Origin: Parvibaculum sp.
GTDB lineage: Bacteria; Pseudomonadota; Alphaproteobacteria; Parvibaculales; Parvibaculaceae
Reading direction: 5' to 3'
DNA: 36,787 nt
NCBI GenBank assembly: GCA_013823365.1
Contig: PNMC01000009.1
Coordinates: 1 to 36,787, forward strand
Part shown: in pieces, positions 1 to 8,136 of the stretch
How the letters are laid out: every line of letters starts with the position of its first letter
Position numbering within the stretch: position 1 is the stretch's first letter
The notes under the pieces: generated by a model
What the model was told of the DNA's origin: nothing
Databases searched by the model: none
The model's input: the letters and a program-made list of their open reading frames with translations, nothing else
Position numbers and translations under genes: made by a program

Positions 1-125
1 AGCTTGCCGAGGTCGACCCCTTCTTCGCCGAGGTCGGTCGTGTACACATTGAACCCGTCCGACTTGAGCATCAGCTCGATGCTCTGGGCCGTCGCGCTAT
101 CGTCTTCGATGAGCAGAACTCGCAT
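1..125 (-). CDS. ctrA: Cell-cycle response regulator CtrA, 5' end only
   Basis: The reverse strand from 125 reads [19 protein letters not shown] and continues to the window edge, 41 residues in all. This is the start of the CtrA receiver domain, with the acidic pair in LIEDD and the [14 protein letters not shown] stretch typical of CtrA. In alphaproteobacteria CtrA is an OmpR-type DNA-binding response regulator, phosphorylated through CckA-ChpT, that controls cell cycle, flagellar and chemotaxis promoters. The DNA-binding half lies outside the window. The gene is divergent from fliI, and the intervening region carries several TTAA elements that could serve autoregulation. Identity is well supported by the near-invariant N terminus of this family. 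Confidence 0.93.
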   Translation of the reverse strand, partial: MRVLLIEDDSATAQSIELMLKSDGFNVYTTDLGEEGVDLGK

Positions 126-499
126 TGGTTCCCCCTCCGGCGATCACGATGTGTCCGATCACCGCAGCTTGGTTAATCCATATTTCCGGACATTAATTCG
201 AATTGGTTAACAAAGGTTAATCGGAATGAAAAAAATTCAGAAAAATTTATCGGTCGGCGGCCAAGTCATTGAAATCCGTAGTTTCCCGCCGAACTCCGCC
301 ATTTTAACAGGTTCCATAATGGATGGGACGGAGGCCAATCCGTTAAGGACGGAGGGCGAAAATCGAGGTGGCGGGCGGATTTCAGGGTTTACGCCGTCTT
401 AAAGTCTTGGCGGCATTATCCTCGGGCGGCGCTGCCCTTTTTTGGCTGCGTCTGATCGATTCTGGCGGGCAGATCCGCCACCAGAGGAGCCGGGGCCCA
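126..499. other. ctrA-fliI divergent intergenic region
   Basis: These 374 bases separate ctrA and fliI and hold no convincing gene. An open frame from a GTG at 368 is continuous with fliI, but it encodes a non-conserved leader and is probably not translated. The segment from about 170 to 310 is much more AT-rich than its surroundings and contains TTAA motifs at 173-176 (as GGTTAAT), 193-196, 207-210, 217-220 and 304-307, with another at 343-346. I see no GANTC (CcrM methylation) site in 126-367. Confidence 0.7.
171..220. promoter_or_regulatory. Cluster of CtrA-like half sites (GGTTAA)
   Basis: GGTTAA occurs three times on the plus strand, at 171-176, 205-210 and 215-220. The last two are one helical turn apart, giving TTAA-N6-TTAA; read on the minus strand the pair is TTAACC-N4-TTAACC. 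The CtrA consensus is TTAA-N7-TTAA with TTAACC-like halves, so the spacing is one base short. Position upstream of both ctrA and fliI fits autoregulation of ctrA and CtrA control of fliIJ. This is inferred from motif and context only. Confidence 0.45.
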
Positions 500-1837
500 G
501 TGAAGGCATTGTTGGCGGAAATCAGCGCACTTGGCGACGTAAGGCATTACGGGCGCGTGGTCAGCATTCAGGGCCTGACGATCGAAGTGGCCGGGCCGCT
601 GCATGCCATGGGTATCGGGAGCCGCCTTTCGGTCTCCAACCGGGCGGGCGAACAGGTCGTCTGCGAGGTTGTGGGCTTTCGCGACAATCGTGCGCTCTGC
701 CTTCCTTTCGGGCCGTTGTCCGGGATCGGTGTCGGCTGCAAGGCCGTGATGTCGTCCGACGAGCCGCATATCTATCCCTCCTCGGCCTGGCTTGGCCGGG
801 TGGTCAATGCCTTTGGCGAGCCGATCGACGGCAAGGGGCCGATCGCCCAGGGCGCCATTCCCTATCCGCTCCGCAACACGCCGCCGCCCGCTCATATGCG
901 TCAGCGCGTGAAGGGTAAGGTCGACCTCGGCGTCCGTGCGCTCAATACATTCACCACCGTCTGCCGCGGTCAGCGCATGGGTATCTTTGCCGGCTCCGGC
1001 GTCGGCAAGTCTGTGCTCCTGTCGATGCTCGCGCGGAACACCGCCTGCGATGTATCGGTTATCGGCCTGATCGGCGAACGCGGCCGCGAGGTGCAGGAAT
1101 TCATCGAAGACGATCTCGGACCGGAGGGGCTTGCGCGCTCGGTCGTCGTGGTGGCCACATCGGACGAGCCGGCGCTGATGCGCCGCCAGGCCGCCTATCT
1201 CACGCTGACGCTCGCCGAATATTTCCGCGACAGGGATGAAGACGTGCTTTGCATGATGGACAGCGTGACGCGCTTTGCCATCGCCCAGCGCGAGATTGGT
1301 CTTTCGACAGGTGAACCGCCGACGAGCAAGGGGTACACGCCGACCGTATTCGCCGAACTGCCGAAGCTTCTGGAGCGGGCAGGGCCGGGCACGGGCAAAG
1401 GCAGCATCACGGGGCTCTTTACCGTTCTCGTCGACGGAGACGATCATAATGAGCCTGTCGCAGATGCCGTCCGCTCCATTCTCGACGGTCATATCGTCAT
1501 GGAGCGCGCCATTGCCGAGCGGGGGCGCTATCCGGCGATCAACATCCTGAAATCCGTGTCGCGCACCATGCCGGACTGCAATGGGCCGGACGAAAACGCG
1601 CTCATCAGGCGGGCGCGGGGTCTGCTCTCGACCTATGACGACATGGAAGAGCTGATCCGCCTTGGCGCCTACCGTCCGGGATCGGACCGGCAGGTGGATG
1701 AGGCGATCCATTATCAGCCGTCGCTCGATGCCTTTCTCGGGCAGGGCAAGCACGAGGCGACGAGCCTTGCGGATGGCTATGCGGCGCTGGCGGCGCTTCT
1801 CGACAACGAGCCGCCCGCACAGGAGGAGGCTGAGTGA
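500..1837 (+). CDS. fliI: Flagellar export ATPase FliI
   Basis: This is the F1-beta-like ATPase of the flagellar type III export apparatus, which energises delivery of substrates to the FlhA/FlhB gate. Using the GTG at 500 the product is 445 residues, the usual FliI length. That start has an AGAGGAG ribosome site at 483-489. The longer frame from GTG 368 would add 44 non-conserved residues. The P-loop GSGVGKS is at residues 165-171, the Walker B stretch [11 protein letters not shown] is near residue 250, and [12 protein letters not shown] is the family loop. The N-terminal beta-barrel ([18 protein letters not shown]) and the C-terminal helical domain are both present. The stop overlaps the fliJ start by one base, so the two are translationally coupled. 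Confidence 0.95.
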   Translation: MKALLAEISALGDVRHYGRVVSIQGLTIEVAGPLHAMGIGSRLSVSNRAGEQVVCEVVGFRDNRALCLPFGPLSGIGVGCKAVMSSDEPHIYPSSAWLGRVVNAFGEPIDGKGPIAQGAIPYPLRNTPPPAHMRQRVKGKVDLGVRALNTFTTVCRGQRMGIFAGSGVGKSVLLSMLARNTACDVSVIGLIGERGREVQEFIEDDLGPEGLARSVVVVATSDEPALMRRQAAYLTLTLAEYFRDRDEDVLCMMDSVTRFAIAQREIGLSTGEPPTSKGYTPTVFAELPKLLERAGPGTGKGSITGLFTVLVDGDDHNEPVADAVRSILDGHIVMERAIAERGRYPAINILKSVSRTMPDCNGPDENALIRRARGLLSTYDDMEELIRLGAYRPGSDRQVDEAIHYQPSLDAFLGQGKHEATSLADGYAALAALLDNEPPAQEEAE

Positions 1838-2247
1838 TGCGCAACCGCGAGTCCCTGATCCGGCTTCACAAGTTCCAGGTCGATGAGAAGCGCCGCAAGG
1901 TCGCCGAACTCGAACTCATGCTGGCGGAATTCCGCCAGCGCGAACGCGACCTTGAGGCGCAGGTCGAGGCCGAGCAGCGCAAGGCCGGTATCTCCGACGT
2001 GGCACACTTTGCCTATCCGATGTTCGCGAAGTCCGTGATCCGCCGCCGCGAGAATATTCTCGAGTCGATCGAGGGGCTCGAAGTGCAGCTTGAAGTGGCC
2101 AAGGAAGAGCTTTCCGCCGCCTTCCGCGAGCTCAAGAAATACGAACTCCTCGAAGACAGCCGCAAGCGCAAGGTCCGCAAGGCGGCCCTTCGCATGGAAC
2201 AGGCGGAGCTCGACGAGATTGCATTGACGATTCACCGCGGGCACTGA
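1837..2247 (+). CDS. fliJ: Flagellar export chaperone/stalk protein FliJ
   Basis: A 136-residue, highly charged, almost entirely helical protein rich in Glu, Arg, Lys and Leu heptads, as expected for FliJ. FliJ is the coiled coil that inserts into the FliI hexamer like the F1 gamma stalk and couples it to FlhA. Sequence conservation in this family is low, so the call rests on size, coiled-coil character and position directly after fliI. The ATG at 1837 overlaps the fliI TGA, and the strong AGGAGGAGG at 1821-1829 is its ribosome site. A GTG three bases upstream is a possible alternative start. Confidence 0.85.
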   Translation: MRNRESLIRLHKFQVDEKRRKVAELELMLAEFRQRERDLEAQVEAEQRKAGISDVAHFAYPMFAKSVIRRRENILESIEGLEVQLEVAKEELSAAFRELKKYELLEDSRKRKVRKAALRMEQAELDEIALTIHRGH

Positions 2248-2331
2248 TCGGGTTATCCGCCAAATCGTGCTTTCGCAGACCTCTCTCTGCGCTAGAATGA
2301 CCGCATTCACAATAATCAGCGGTCAACGCCC

Positions 2332-2817
2332 ATGCCTTCCTTCGACATCGTTTCCAAGACGGATCTCGCCGAGATCGACAACGCGCTCCAGAATGTGATG
2401 CGCGAAGTCGCGCAGCGCTATGACTTCAAGGGCTCGCAGTGCAGCGTCGAGCGGAGCGAACAGGAACTCACCATCAAGGCCGATGACGACCTGAAGCTCA
2501 AGCAGATGCATGAGCTGCTGCAGGGGCACCTTGCCCGGCGGCAGGTGGAAGCCGGGGTGCTCGACTACAAGGAACCCGAGAAGGCGGCAGGTCAGAGCGT
2601 GCGGCAGAAAGTCGGCATTCGCGAGGGTATCGACAAGGAACTCGCCAAGCGCATCGTGAAGGATATCAAGGGATCTGGCATCAAGGTGCAGGTCGCCATT
2701 CAGGGCGATGAATTGCGCGTCTCAGGCAAGAAGCGGGACGACCTTCAGGAGACGATCCAGTTCGTGAAGGGGCTGAAGATCGAGCAGCCGCTTCAATATG
2801 TGAATTTCCGCGACTGA
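2332..2817 (+). CDS. yajQ: YajQ family nucleotide-binding protein
   Basis: A 161-residue protein matching the YajQ/UPF0234 family along its whole length: it starts MPSFDIVSKTDLAEIDNA, contains the conserved RYDFKGS motif and ends with LQYVNFRD. The family has two ferredoxin-like domains. Members in Xanthomonas and Pseudomonas bind cyclic di-GMP and act with transcription factors; others bind nucleotides or RNA. It lies 84 bases after fliJ and probably has its own promoter, since a TAGAAT-like -10 occurs near 2293. Its place next to flagellar and ctrA genes makes a c-di-GMP link attractive, but this is inference. A strong hairpin terminator follows. Confidence 0.93.
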   Translation: MPSFDIVSKTDLAEIDNALQNVMREVAQRYDFKGSQCSVERSEQELTIKADDDLKLKQMHELLQGHLARRQVEAGVLDYKEPEKAAGQSVRQKVGIREGIDKELAKRIVKDIKGSGIKVQVAIQGDELRVSGKKRDDLQETIQFVKGLKIEQPLQYVNFRD

Positions 2818-2823
2818 AACGGC

Positions 2824-2852
2824 AAGCCGCCCCGGCAAGGCCGGGGCGGCTT
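2824..2852. terminator. Bidirectional hairpin terminator between yajQ and the membrane gene
   Basis: A perfect 13-bp stem (AAGCCGCCCCGGC / GCCGGGGCGGCTT) with a 3-base AAG loop lies between two convergent genes. The downstream T run is short on both strands, but the very stable stem and convergent position support termination in both directions. Confidence 0.8.
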
Positions 2853-2871
2853 AGACGAATTCAGGCCTGTT

Positions 2872-3195
2872 TCAGCCGCGAAGGAACAGCCGCCGCACGA
2901 GATAGATCAGGCTGATCGCGATCAGGTAGCCGACGAAGCGGATGCCGACGAGCTGCAGCACTTCCATGTTGAGGTAGTCGGGCAGCGGGTTGGCTGCGCC
3001 CGCATAGAAGTTACGGCCGATATTGACGAGCTCATGAACCACGGTGGCGCCGACCGCATAAACCAGAATGCGGCCATAGCGGTTCATCAGGATCGCTGCG
3101 ATGAGCGCGATAACGAGCCCCTGGATCGAATTGACCGTGTCGAAGCCCATGCGCGCCCATGTGAGCGCCTGGTTCAGATATTCGTTGAGTTCCAT
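2872..3195 (-). CDS. Small membrane protein of unknown function
   Basis: A 107-residue protein from ATG 3195, which has a GAGGGGGA ribosome site. The open frame extends 15 codons further upstream without support. Hydrophobic segments at about residues 22-38, 42-57 and 80-102 suggest two or three membrane helices, and the C terminus is basic (VRRLFLRG), so it is probably cytoplasmic. I recognise no family. It lies between yajQ and flhA, is transcribed towards yajQ, and has its own intergenic region upstream, so nothing ties it clearly to the flagellum. Confidence 0.75.
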   Translation of the reverse strand: MELNEYLNQALTWARMGFDTVNSIQGLVIALIAAILMNRYGRILVYAVGATVVHELVNIGRNFYAGAANPLPDYLNMEVLQLVGIRFVGYLIAISLIYLVRRLFLRG

Positions 3196-3420
3196 CTTGT
3201 CCCCCTCAAGCGTTACAGAAGGAAGAGCCCCCTCTTCCAAGCCGACGGTGCCAGCCGGCCACCACGCCGGCGCAGCATGTCATTGCGTGCGTGAGGTTAG
3301 CCCAAATCGGGACGAGGTCTAGCGATTTGCCGCAGAAAGTAACGTCAGCATGCGTTGCAAATCCGTCACAACGGCCAAAGGGCGGCAGCTTTCCTCATAT
3401 TTTTCCCTTTCACCGGGCGA

Positions 3421-3440
3421 GGCCCTTTATGCAGGGGGCC
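3421..3440 (-). terminator. Weak hairpin after flhA
   Basis: Immediately after the flhA stop on the minus strand, GGCCC and GGGCC can form a 5-bp stem around a 10-base loop. No T run follows directly, so this is only a possible terminator for the fliF-flhA operon. Confidence 0.3.
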
Positions 3441-3441
3441 C

Positions 3442-5571
3442 TTAGATGCTGCCGACCGTACGCAGCTTGATGCGCGGGTGGATTTCGTTCTGCGACATGA
3501 CGAATGTCTGCGGACGGAAACGCTCCACGATCGAGCGGACATAGGGCCGGACGCCGGGGCTTGTCAGCAGCACGGGCACATCGCCCGCCTGGGCGGCCTC
3601 CTCGAAGCGGTCGCGCATCGAGGAAATGAACTCCTGAAGCATGGAGGGCTGCATCGCGAGTTGCTTCTCTTCGCCCTGGCCGATCAGGGACTCGGCGAAA
3701 GCCTGCTCCCAGCGCGGCGACATGGTAACGAGCGGCAGCATGTTGTTAGCATCGCTATGCGCGGCGCAAATCTGGCGGGCGAGGCGCGCGCGAACATGCT
3801 CGGTGATGAGCGTAAGGCTCTGCGTGTGACCGACGGCTTCGGCAATGCCTTCCATGATGGCGGCAAGGTCGCGGATGGAGATACGCTCGGTAAGCAGCGT
3901 CTGCAGCACGCGCTGAATGCCGGTGACCGTGATTTGCGACGGCACGAGATCTTCGACGAGCTTCTTGTGTTCCTTGCCGAGTTCGTCGAGGAGCTTCTGC
4001 ACTTCCGCATAGGAAAGCAGGTCGGCCATGTTGTCCTTGATGATCTCGGTCAGATGCGTCGTCAGCACCGTGGGCGGGTCGACAACGGTATAGCCGCGGA
4101 AGGAGGCTTCCTCACGCAGGCCTTCATCGATCCAGGTGGCGGGCAGGCCGAAGGCGGGCTCCGTCGTGTGAAGACCGGGCAGTTGAATCTGATTGCCATG
4201 CGGATCCATGACCAGCAGCTGGCCGACATAGACCTCGCCGCGGCCGGCCTCGACTTCCTTGACGCGGAAGACATAGGAATTGGAGTCGATCTGCACATTG
4301 TCGAGAATGCGGACCGACGGCATGACAAAGCCCATGTCGCTTGCGATCTGGCGGCGCAGCGCCTTGATCTGGTCGGTGAGCTTCTTGTGGTCCTTGCCAT
4401 TGATGAGCGGCAGCAGCGCATAGCCGATCTCAAGGCGGAGCTCGTCCATCTTGAGTGCGGTGCTGATCGGTTCGTCGACAGGGGGCGCGGCTTCGGCCGC
4501 CGCCTCGCGCTCGGTTTCCGCGTCCAGTACCCGCTGTTTGCGGGTCTTGGTCAGATAATAGGCGAGACCGCCTGCACCGCCGGCAAGGGCGAGGAAGGGA
4601 ATGGCCGGAAGACCGGGCAGGAAAGCCATGGTGCCCATGACGAAGGAGGACATGCCGAGGGCCTGCGGGTATCCCGAGAGCTGATCGAAGAGCGCCTGGT
4701 CAGCGGCGCCTTCGACGCCGGCCTTGGACACGAGCAGGCCTGCGGCGGTCGAAACGATAAGGGCGGGGATCTGGCTTACCAGACCGTCACCGATGGTCAG
4801 CAGCGTGTAGGTGTGCGCCGCATCGCCGAAGCCCATATTGTTCTGTGCGACGCCGACGATGATGCCGCCGACAATATTGATGAAAGTGATGAGGAGGCCG
4901 GCGATCGCGTCGCCGCGAACGAATTTCGATGCGCCGTCCATGGCGCCGAAGAAGGAGCTTTCCTTTTCGAGATTCGAGCGCCGCTCGCGGGCATCCTTCT
5001 CGTCGATGAGGCCGGCGGAGAGGTCGGCGTCGATCGCCATCTGCTTGCCGGGCATGGCATCGAGGGTGAAGCGGGCTGCAACTTCCGCGATGCGGCCCGA
5101 ACCCTTGGTGATGACGACGAAGTTCACGATGACGAGGATCGCGAACACGATCACGCCGATCACGAAGTTGCCCTGCATCACGAAATTGCCGAAGGCCTCG
5201 ATGACCTTGCCGGCGCTGTCGGTTCCCTCGTGACCGGCGCCGAGAATGAGGCGCGTGGAGGCGAGGTTCAGCGCGAGGCGCAGCATGGTCGCGATCAGGA
5301 GTACGGTCGGGAAGGCGCTGAATTCAAGCGGCTTCTGGATGAAGAGTGCCGTCATCAGCACGAGCACCGAAAAGGTGATCGAGATGGCGAGCGAGAAGTC
5401 GAGCATGAAGGCCGGCATCGGCAGGATCAGCACGACGATGATCGCCATGACGCCGAGAGCGAGCGCAAGATCGCCGCGCTTCATGACGCTCGACAGGACA
5501 CTGCCCGGCGTCACACCGGACAGTCCGTCGAACATGCCTTTTTTGGAGGCGGCGTTGCTCGCATCAGTCAT
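3442..5571 (-). CDS. flhA: Flagellar export gate protein FlhA
   Basis: At 709 residues this has the usual FlhA length. The N-terminal half (residues about 35-330) contains the multiple membrane helices of the export gate, including the FHIPEP-family signature region around LILPMPAFMLDFSLA and the cytoplasmic loop with GKQMAIDADLSAGLI. The C-terminal half is the soluble nonameric ring that docks chaperone-substrate complexes. It is the last gene of the fliF-fliG-fliH-fliN-flbD-flhA series, 37 bases after flbD, with only a weak ribosome site, so coupling to flbD is likely. Its reaction is proton-motive-force-driven export of rod, hook and filament subunits. Confidence 0.97.
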   Translation of the reverse strand: MTDASNAASKKGMFDGLSGVTPGSVLSSVMKRGDLALALGVMAIIVVLILPMPAFMLDFSLAISITFSVLVLMTALFIQKPLEFSAFPTVLLIATMLRLALNLASTRLILGAGHEGTDSAGKVIEAFGNFVMQGNFVIGVIVFAILVIVNFVVITKGSGRIAEVAARFTLDAMPGKQMAIDADLSAGLIDEKDARERRSNLEKESSFFGAMDGASKFVRGDAIAGLLITFINIVGGIIVGVAQNNMGFGDAAHTYTLLTIGDGLVSQIPALIVSTAAGLLVSKAGVEGAADQALFDQLSGYPQALGMSSFVMGTMAFLPGLPAIPFLALAGGAGGLAYYLTKTRKQRVLDAETEREAAAEAAPPVDEPISTALKMDELRLEIGYALLPLINGKDHKKLTDQIKALRRQIASDMGFVMPSVRILDNVQIDSNSYVFRVKEVEAGRGEVYVGQLLVMDPHGNQIQLPGLHTTEPAFGLPATWIDEGLREEASFRGYTVVDPPTVLTTHLTEIIKDNMADLLSYAEVQKLLDELGKEHKKLVEDLVPSQITVTGIQRVLQTLLTERISIRDLAAIMEGIAEAVGHTQSLTLITEHVRARLARQICAAHSDANNMLPLVTMSPRWEQAFAESLIGQGEEKQLAMQPSMLQEFISSMRDRFEEAAQAGDVPVLLTSPGVRPYVRSIVERFRPQTFVMSQNEIHPRIKLRTVGSI

Positions 5572-5608
5572 TCATTCGATCCCAATACTCGGAACTTTTC
5601 TGTTTCGC

Positions 5609-6976
5609 TCAGCCGAGCTGCGGACGGATGTCGCCCGGCGTCGGAATGGAGACGCCCTGCTCGCCGTATTCCTTGAGCTTGTTGCGCAGGGTGCGGATCG
5701 AAATGCCAAGGATGTTTGCGGCATGAGTGCGGTTGCCGAAGCAATGATCGAGCGTCTGCAGGATGAGGTCCTGCTCGACTTCGGCGACCGTCTTCCCGAC
5801 AAAGGCGCGGGAGGCCGCATCGGCCGCAGCAGCAGCCTTCTGCGCAACACCTGCGAGCGGCGTATCGTCGAGGCGAGAGCCATCCGGCAGACGGATCGCG
5901 CTTACATCGATTTCGTCCGACGTTGAAAGCAGCACGGCGCGGTGCATCGTGTTCTCGAGTTCGCGCACATTGCCAGACCAGCGGTGACGCGTGAGGAAGC
6001 TTCGTGCCTCCGCGGAAAGTGCCTTGGGCGCCAATCCGTTCGCCTTGGCGTAGCGGGCCGAGAAGTGATCGGCGAGCGCGAGGATATCGGCGGGCCGCTC
6101 GCGCAGCGCCGGGAGTTGAAGGTTCACCACGTTCAGGCGGTAAAAAAGGTCTTCGCGGAAGCGGCCCGCGCGGGCTTCCGCCTGGAGCTCGCGGTTCGAG
6201 GTCGCAATGATGCGGATATTAACCTTAACCGGCGTTTTCCCGCCGACACGGTCGATCTCGCGCTCCTGAATGGCGCGCAGAAGCTTTGCCTGAAGGCGGA
6301 TATCCATCTCGCTGATTTCGTCGAGCAGGAGCGTGCCGCCGTCCGCTTCCTCGAATTTGCCGATACGGCGGGCCACGGCGCCGGTGAAGGCACCCTTTTC
6401 GTGACCGAAGAGTTCGGATTCGAGCAGGTTTTCCGGAATCGCGGCGCAGTTCACCGAGATGAACGGCTTGTCGCGACGAAGCGAACGGTCATGGACATAG
6501 CGTGCCATGACTTCCTTGCCGGTACCGGACTCGCCGGTGATCAGAATGGAGGCGTCGGAGGGCGCGACCTGGTCGGCGAGCTTCACGACATCGGCCATTC
6601 GCGCATCGCGGAACACGAGAGCGTGGTTGTCTTCCGCCACAGCTGCCAGAACGGCGGCGATGAGTTCGGCGTCCGGCGGCAGGGGAATGTATTCCTTCGC
6701 GCCGGCGCGGATTGCATTCACGGCGGCGCGTGCATCGGTTTCGACGCCGCAGGCGACCACCGGCACGCAGATGTGTTCGGCCTGGAGCCGCGGGATGAGG
6801 CTTGAAATGTCGGCGGCGACATCGACCATCATCAAATCCGCGCCACGGCCGGCGCGGAGGGTTTCGATCGCCTGGTCGACCGTTTCGGTGTGCGTCACCT
6901 TGGCGCCCTTCGACATCGCCATCTTGGTGGCGGTGGAGAGCTGTCCGTTCAGGGTTCCGACGATCAGAAGGCGCAT
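5609..6976 (-). CDS. flbD: Sigma54-dependent flagellar activator FlbD
   Basis: A 455-residue NtrC-type activator. The receiver-like domain (1-115) is degenerate: the acidic pair is replaced by Gly-Thr (IVGTLNG), although an Asp remains at residue 52. This is a hallmark of FlbD, which is switched by the trans-acting factor FliX rather than by a kinase. The AAA+ domain has Walker A GESGTGKE at 148-155, the sigma54-contacting GAFTGA at 195-200 and Walker B GGTLLLDE at 213-220. A Fis-type helix-turn-helix lies near the C terminus (NRTHAANILGISIRTLRNKL). FlbD binds ftr sites, and two candidate ftr palindromes occur upstream of fliF and fliK in this window. ATG 6976 has an AGAGGAG ribosome site. 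Confidence 0.96.
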   Translation of the reverse strand: MRLLIVGTLNGQLSTATKMAMSKGAKVTHTETVDQAIETLRAGRGADLMMVDVAADISSLIPRLQAEHICVPVVACGVETDARAAVNAIRAGAKEYIPLPPDAELIAAVLAAVAEDNHALVFRDARMADVVKLADQVAPSDASILITGESGTGKEVMARYVHDRSLRRDKPFISVNCAAIPENLLESELFGHEKGAFTGAVARRIGKFEEADGGTLLLDEISEMDIRLQAKLLRAIQEREIDRVGGKTPVKVNIRIIATSNRELQAEARAGRFREDLFYRLNVVNLQLPALRERPADILALADHFSARYAKANGLAPKALSAEARSFLTRHRWSGNVRELENTMHRAVLLSTSDEIDVSAIRLPDGSRLDDTPLAGVAQKAAAAADAASRAFVGKTVAEVEQDLILQTLDHCFGNRTHAANILGISIRTLRNKLKEYGEQGVSIPTPGDIRPQLG

Positions 6977-7034
6977 CTGCGGCTCCTCTACTTTCTATGC
7001 TGTTACGAGTAATTCAGAGAGGCGAAGAGAGGGT

Positions 7035-7388
7035 TCAGCCGATGCCGCCTTTGACGATCTCCGTCATGGTGACGCCGAGCCGGTCGTCCACCACGACCAC
7101 CTCGCCGCGGGCGACGAGACGGTCGTTGACATAGATGTCGATGGCTTCGCCCACCTTGCGGTCGAGCTCGACGATCGCACCGCGGCCAAGCTTCAGCAGG
7201 TTCGACACTTCCATATGGGTCTTGCCGAGAACCGCGGAGACATTCACGGGCACGTCGAACACGGCCTCGAGGTCCTGCGCCGTGCGCGGCTGCTCCTCTT
7301 CCTCGATGCTCAATGCCGGCACGTCGGCGGAAAGCGGTTCCGCATCGGTGAGGTCGGGGAGCGTGACGTCATCATCGTGATCGGCCAT
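7035..7388 (-). CDS. fliN: Flagellar motor switch protein FliN
   Basis: A 117-residue FliN with an acidic N-terminal tail of about 40 residues followed by the SpoA/SPOA-fold domain (VFDVPVNVSAVLGKT to GEVVVVDDRLGVTM). FliN forms the bottom of the cytoplasmic C-ring with FliM and is needed for export and switching. It lies between fliH and flbD in the same operon, with 21 bases after fliH and 58 bases before flbD. fliM is not in the window. Confidence 0.95.
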   Translation of the reverse strand: MADHDDDVTLPDLTDAEPLSADVPALSIEEEEQPRTAQDLEAVFDVPVNVSAVLGKTHMEVSNLLKLGRGAIVELDRKVGEAIDIYVNDRLVARGEVVVVDDRLGVTMTEIVKGGIG

Positions 7389-7409
7389 GGGTGTTCTCCT
7401 TCAAATTCC

Positions 7410-8099
7410 TCAGGACTGGCTCTGCGCCGGGCGCGGAGAAGGCTCCGGCATGGCAAGCTCGTCCGCACCGCCATGCGCAGGCGACAAAGTTTCGATGTAG
7501 CGCGAGACGATGCTCGCGATCTCCGTAGCAATTTCCTCGCGATTTCGGACAACGCCGCCATCCGCCCATTCGACGACGCAGTCGCCTTCCTGCATGTCGG
7601 GTTCTCCAAGCAGGATGATGCGGCCTGCGAGCCCGCGCTCCATCGCCATGCGGTCGACGGTTTCCTTCAGGCGTTCGACCAGCGACATCGAAACGCGAAG
7701 CAGAATGTGCGGTTCGCGGTTGAGATGGGACAGGCACTCGCGGAGCACGGCCTCGATCTCGGTTTCCGGCCGGGTCGCGATCATGGCGGGTGCAAGCTTC
7801 CGGGCGGCCTCGATTGCGACGGAGACCGACTCCTTGCGCGACACCGCGATCTGGCCTTCCAGTGCTGCGAGCAGCGAGCCGGCGCTCTCGGCGAGCTGGC
7901 GCATGGCGGCGGCAAGGGCTTCGTCGGCCCGCGCCGCTGCCTCGCGCTCGCCCGCCGCGAAACCTTCCGCATAACCTTTCTCGCGCGCCATGGCGAGATC
8001 GGCCTCGGTCAGCCGCATTTCGACTTCCGGCGCGCGCGCCGCCGAGGCGGGCTGTTCGCCGAAATAGGTGTCGAAAGTGAACTTCACCGCCTGCTTCAT
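7410..8099 (-). CDS. fliH: Flagellar export regulator FliH (FlbE)
   Basis: A 229-residue protein with a helical central region containing YAEGFAAGEREAAARADEA, the small-residue repeat typical of FliH, followed by a globular C-terminal domain (EPHILLRVSMSLVERLKETV, GDCVVEWADGG). FliH dimers bind FliI and tether it to the C-ring through FliN, consistent with fliN being the next gene. In Caulobacter the equivalent gene in this position is flbE. The final 25 residues are Pro/Ser-rich and probably disordered. Family conservation is weak, but both sequence character and position agree. Confidence 0.9.
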   Translation of the reverse strand: MKQAVKFTFDTYFGEQPASAARAPEVEMRLTEADLAMAREKGYAEGFAAGEREAAARADEALAAAMRQLAESAGSLLAALEGQIAVSRKESVSVAIEAARKLAPAMIATRPETEIEAVLRECLSHLNREPHILLRVSMSLVERLKETVDRMAMERGLAGRIILLGEPDMQEGDCVVEWADGGVVRNREEIATEIASIVSRYIETLSPAHGGADELAMPEPSPRPAQSQS

Positions 8100-8136
8100 G
8101 ATATGCGCCTGATTTCCTGTCCGTGTCCGCTGCAGG

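Noticed and set aside
368-499. N-terminal extension of fliI from GTG 368
   Set aside because: The added 44 residues do not resemble FliI, the normal length is reached from GTG 500, and that start has AGAGGAG at the right distance.
1999-2013. TGGCAC...TTGC within fliJ as a sigma54 promoter
   Set aside because: The GG to GC spacing is 8 bases rather than 10, so it cannot be a functional sigma54 core.
3355-5676. 773-codon open frame on the plus strand opposite flhA
   Set aside because: It is antisense to a fully conserved flhA, is rich in His, Arg, Asp and Glu with no domain pattern, and arises because third-position GC bias removes stops from the opposite strand.
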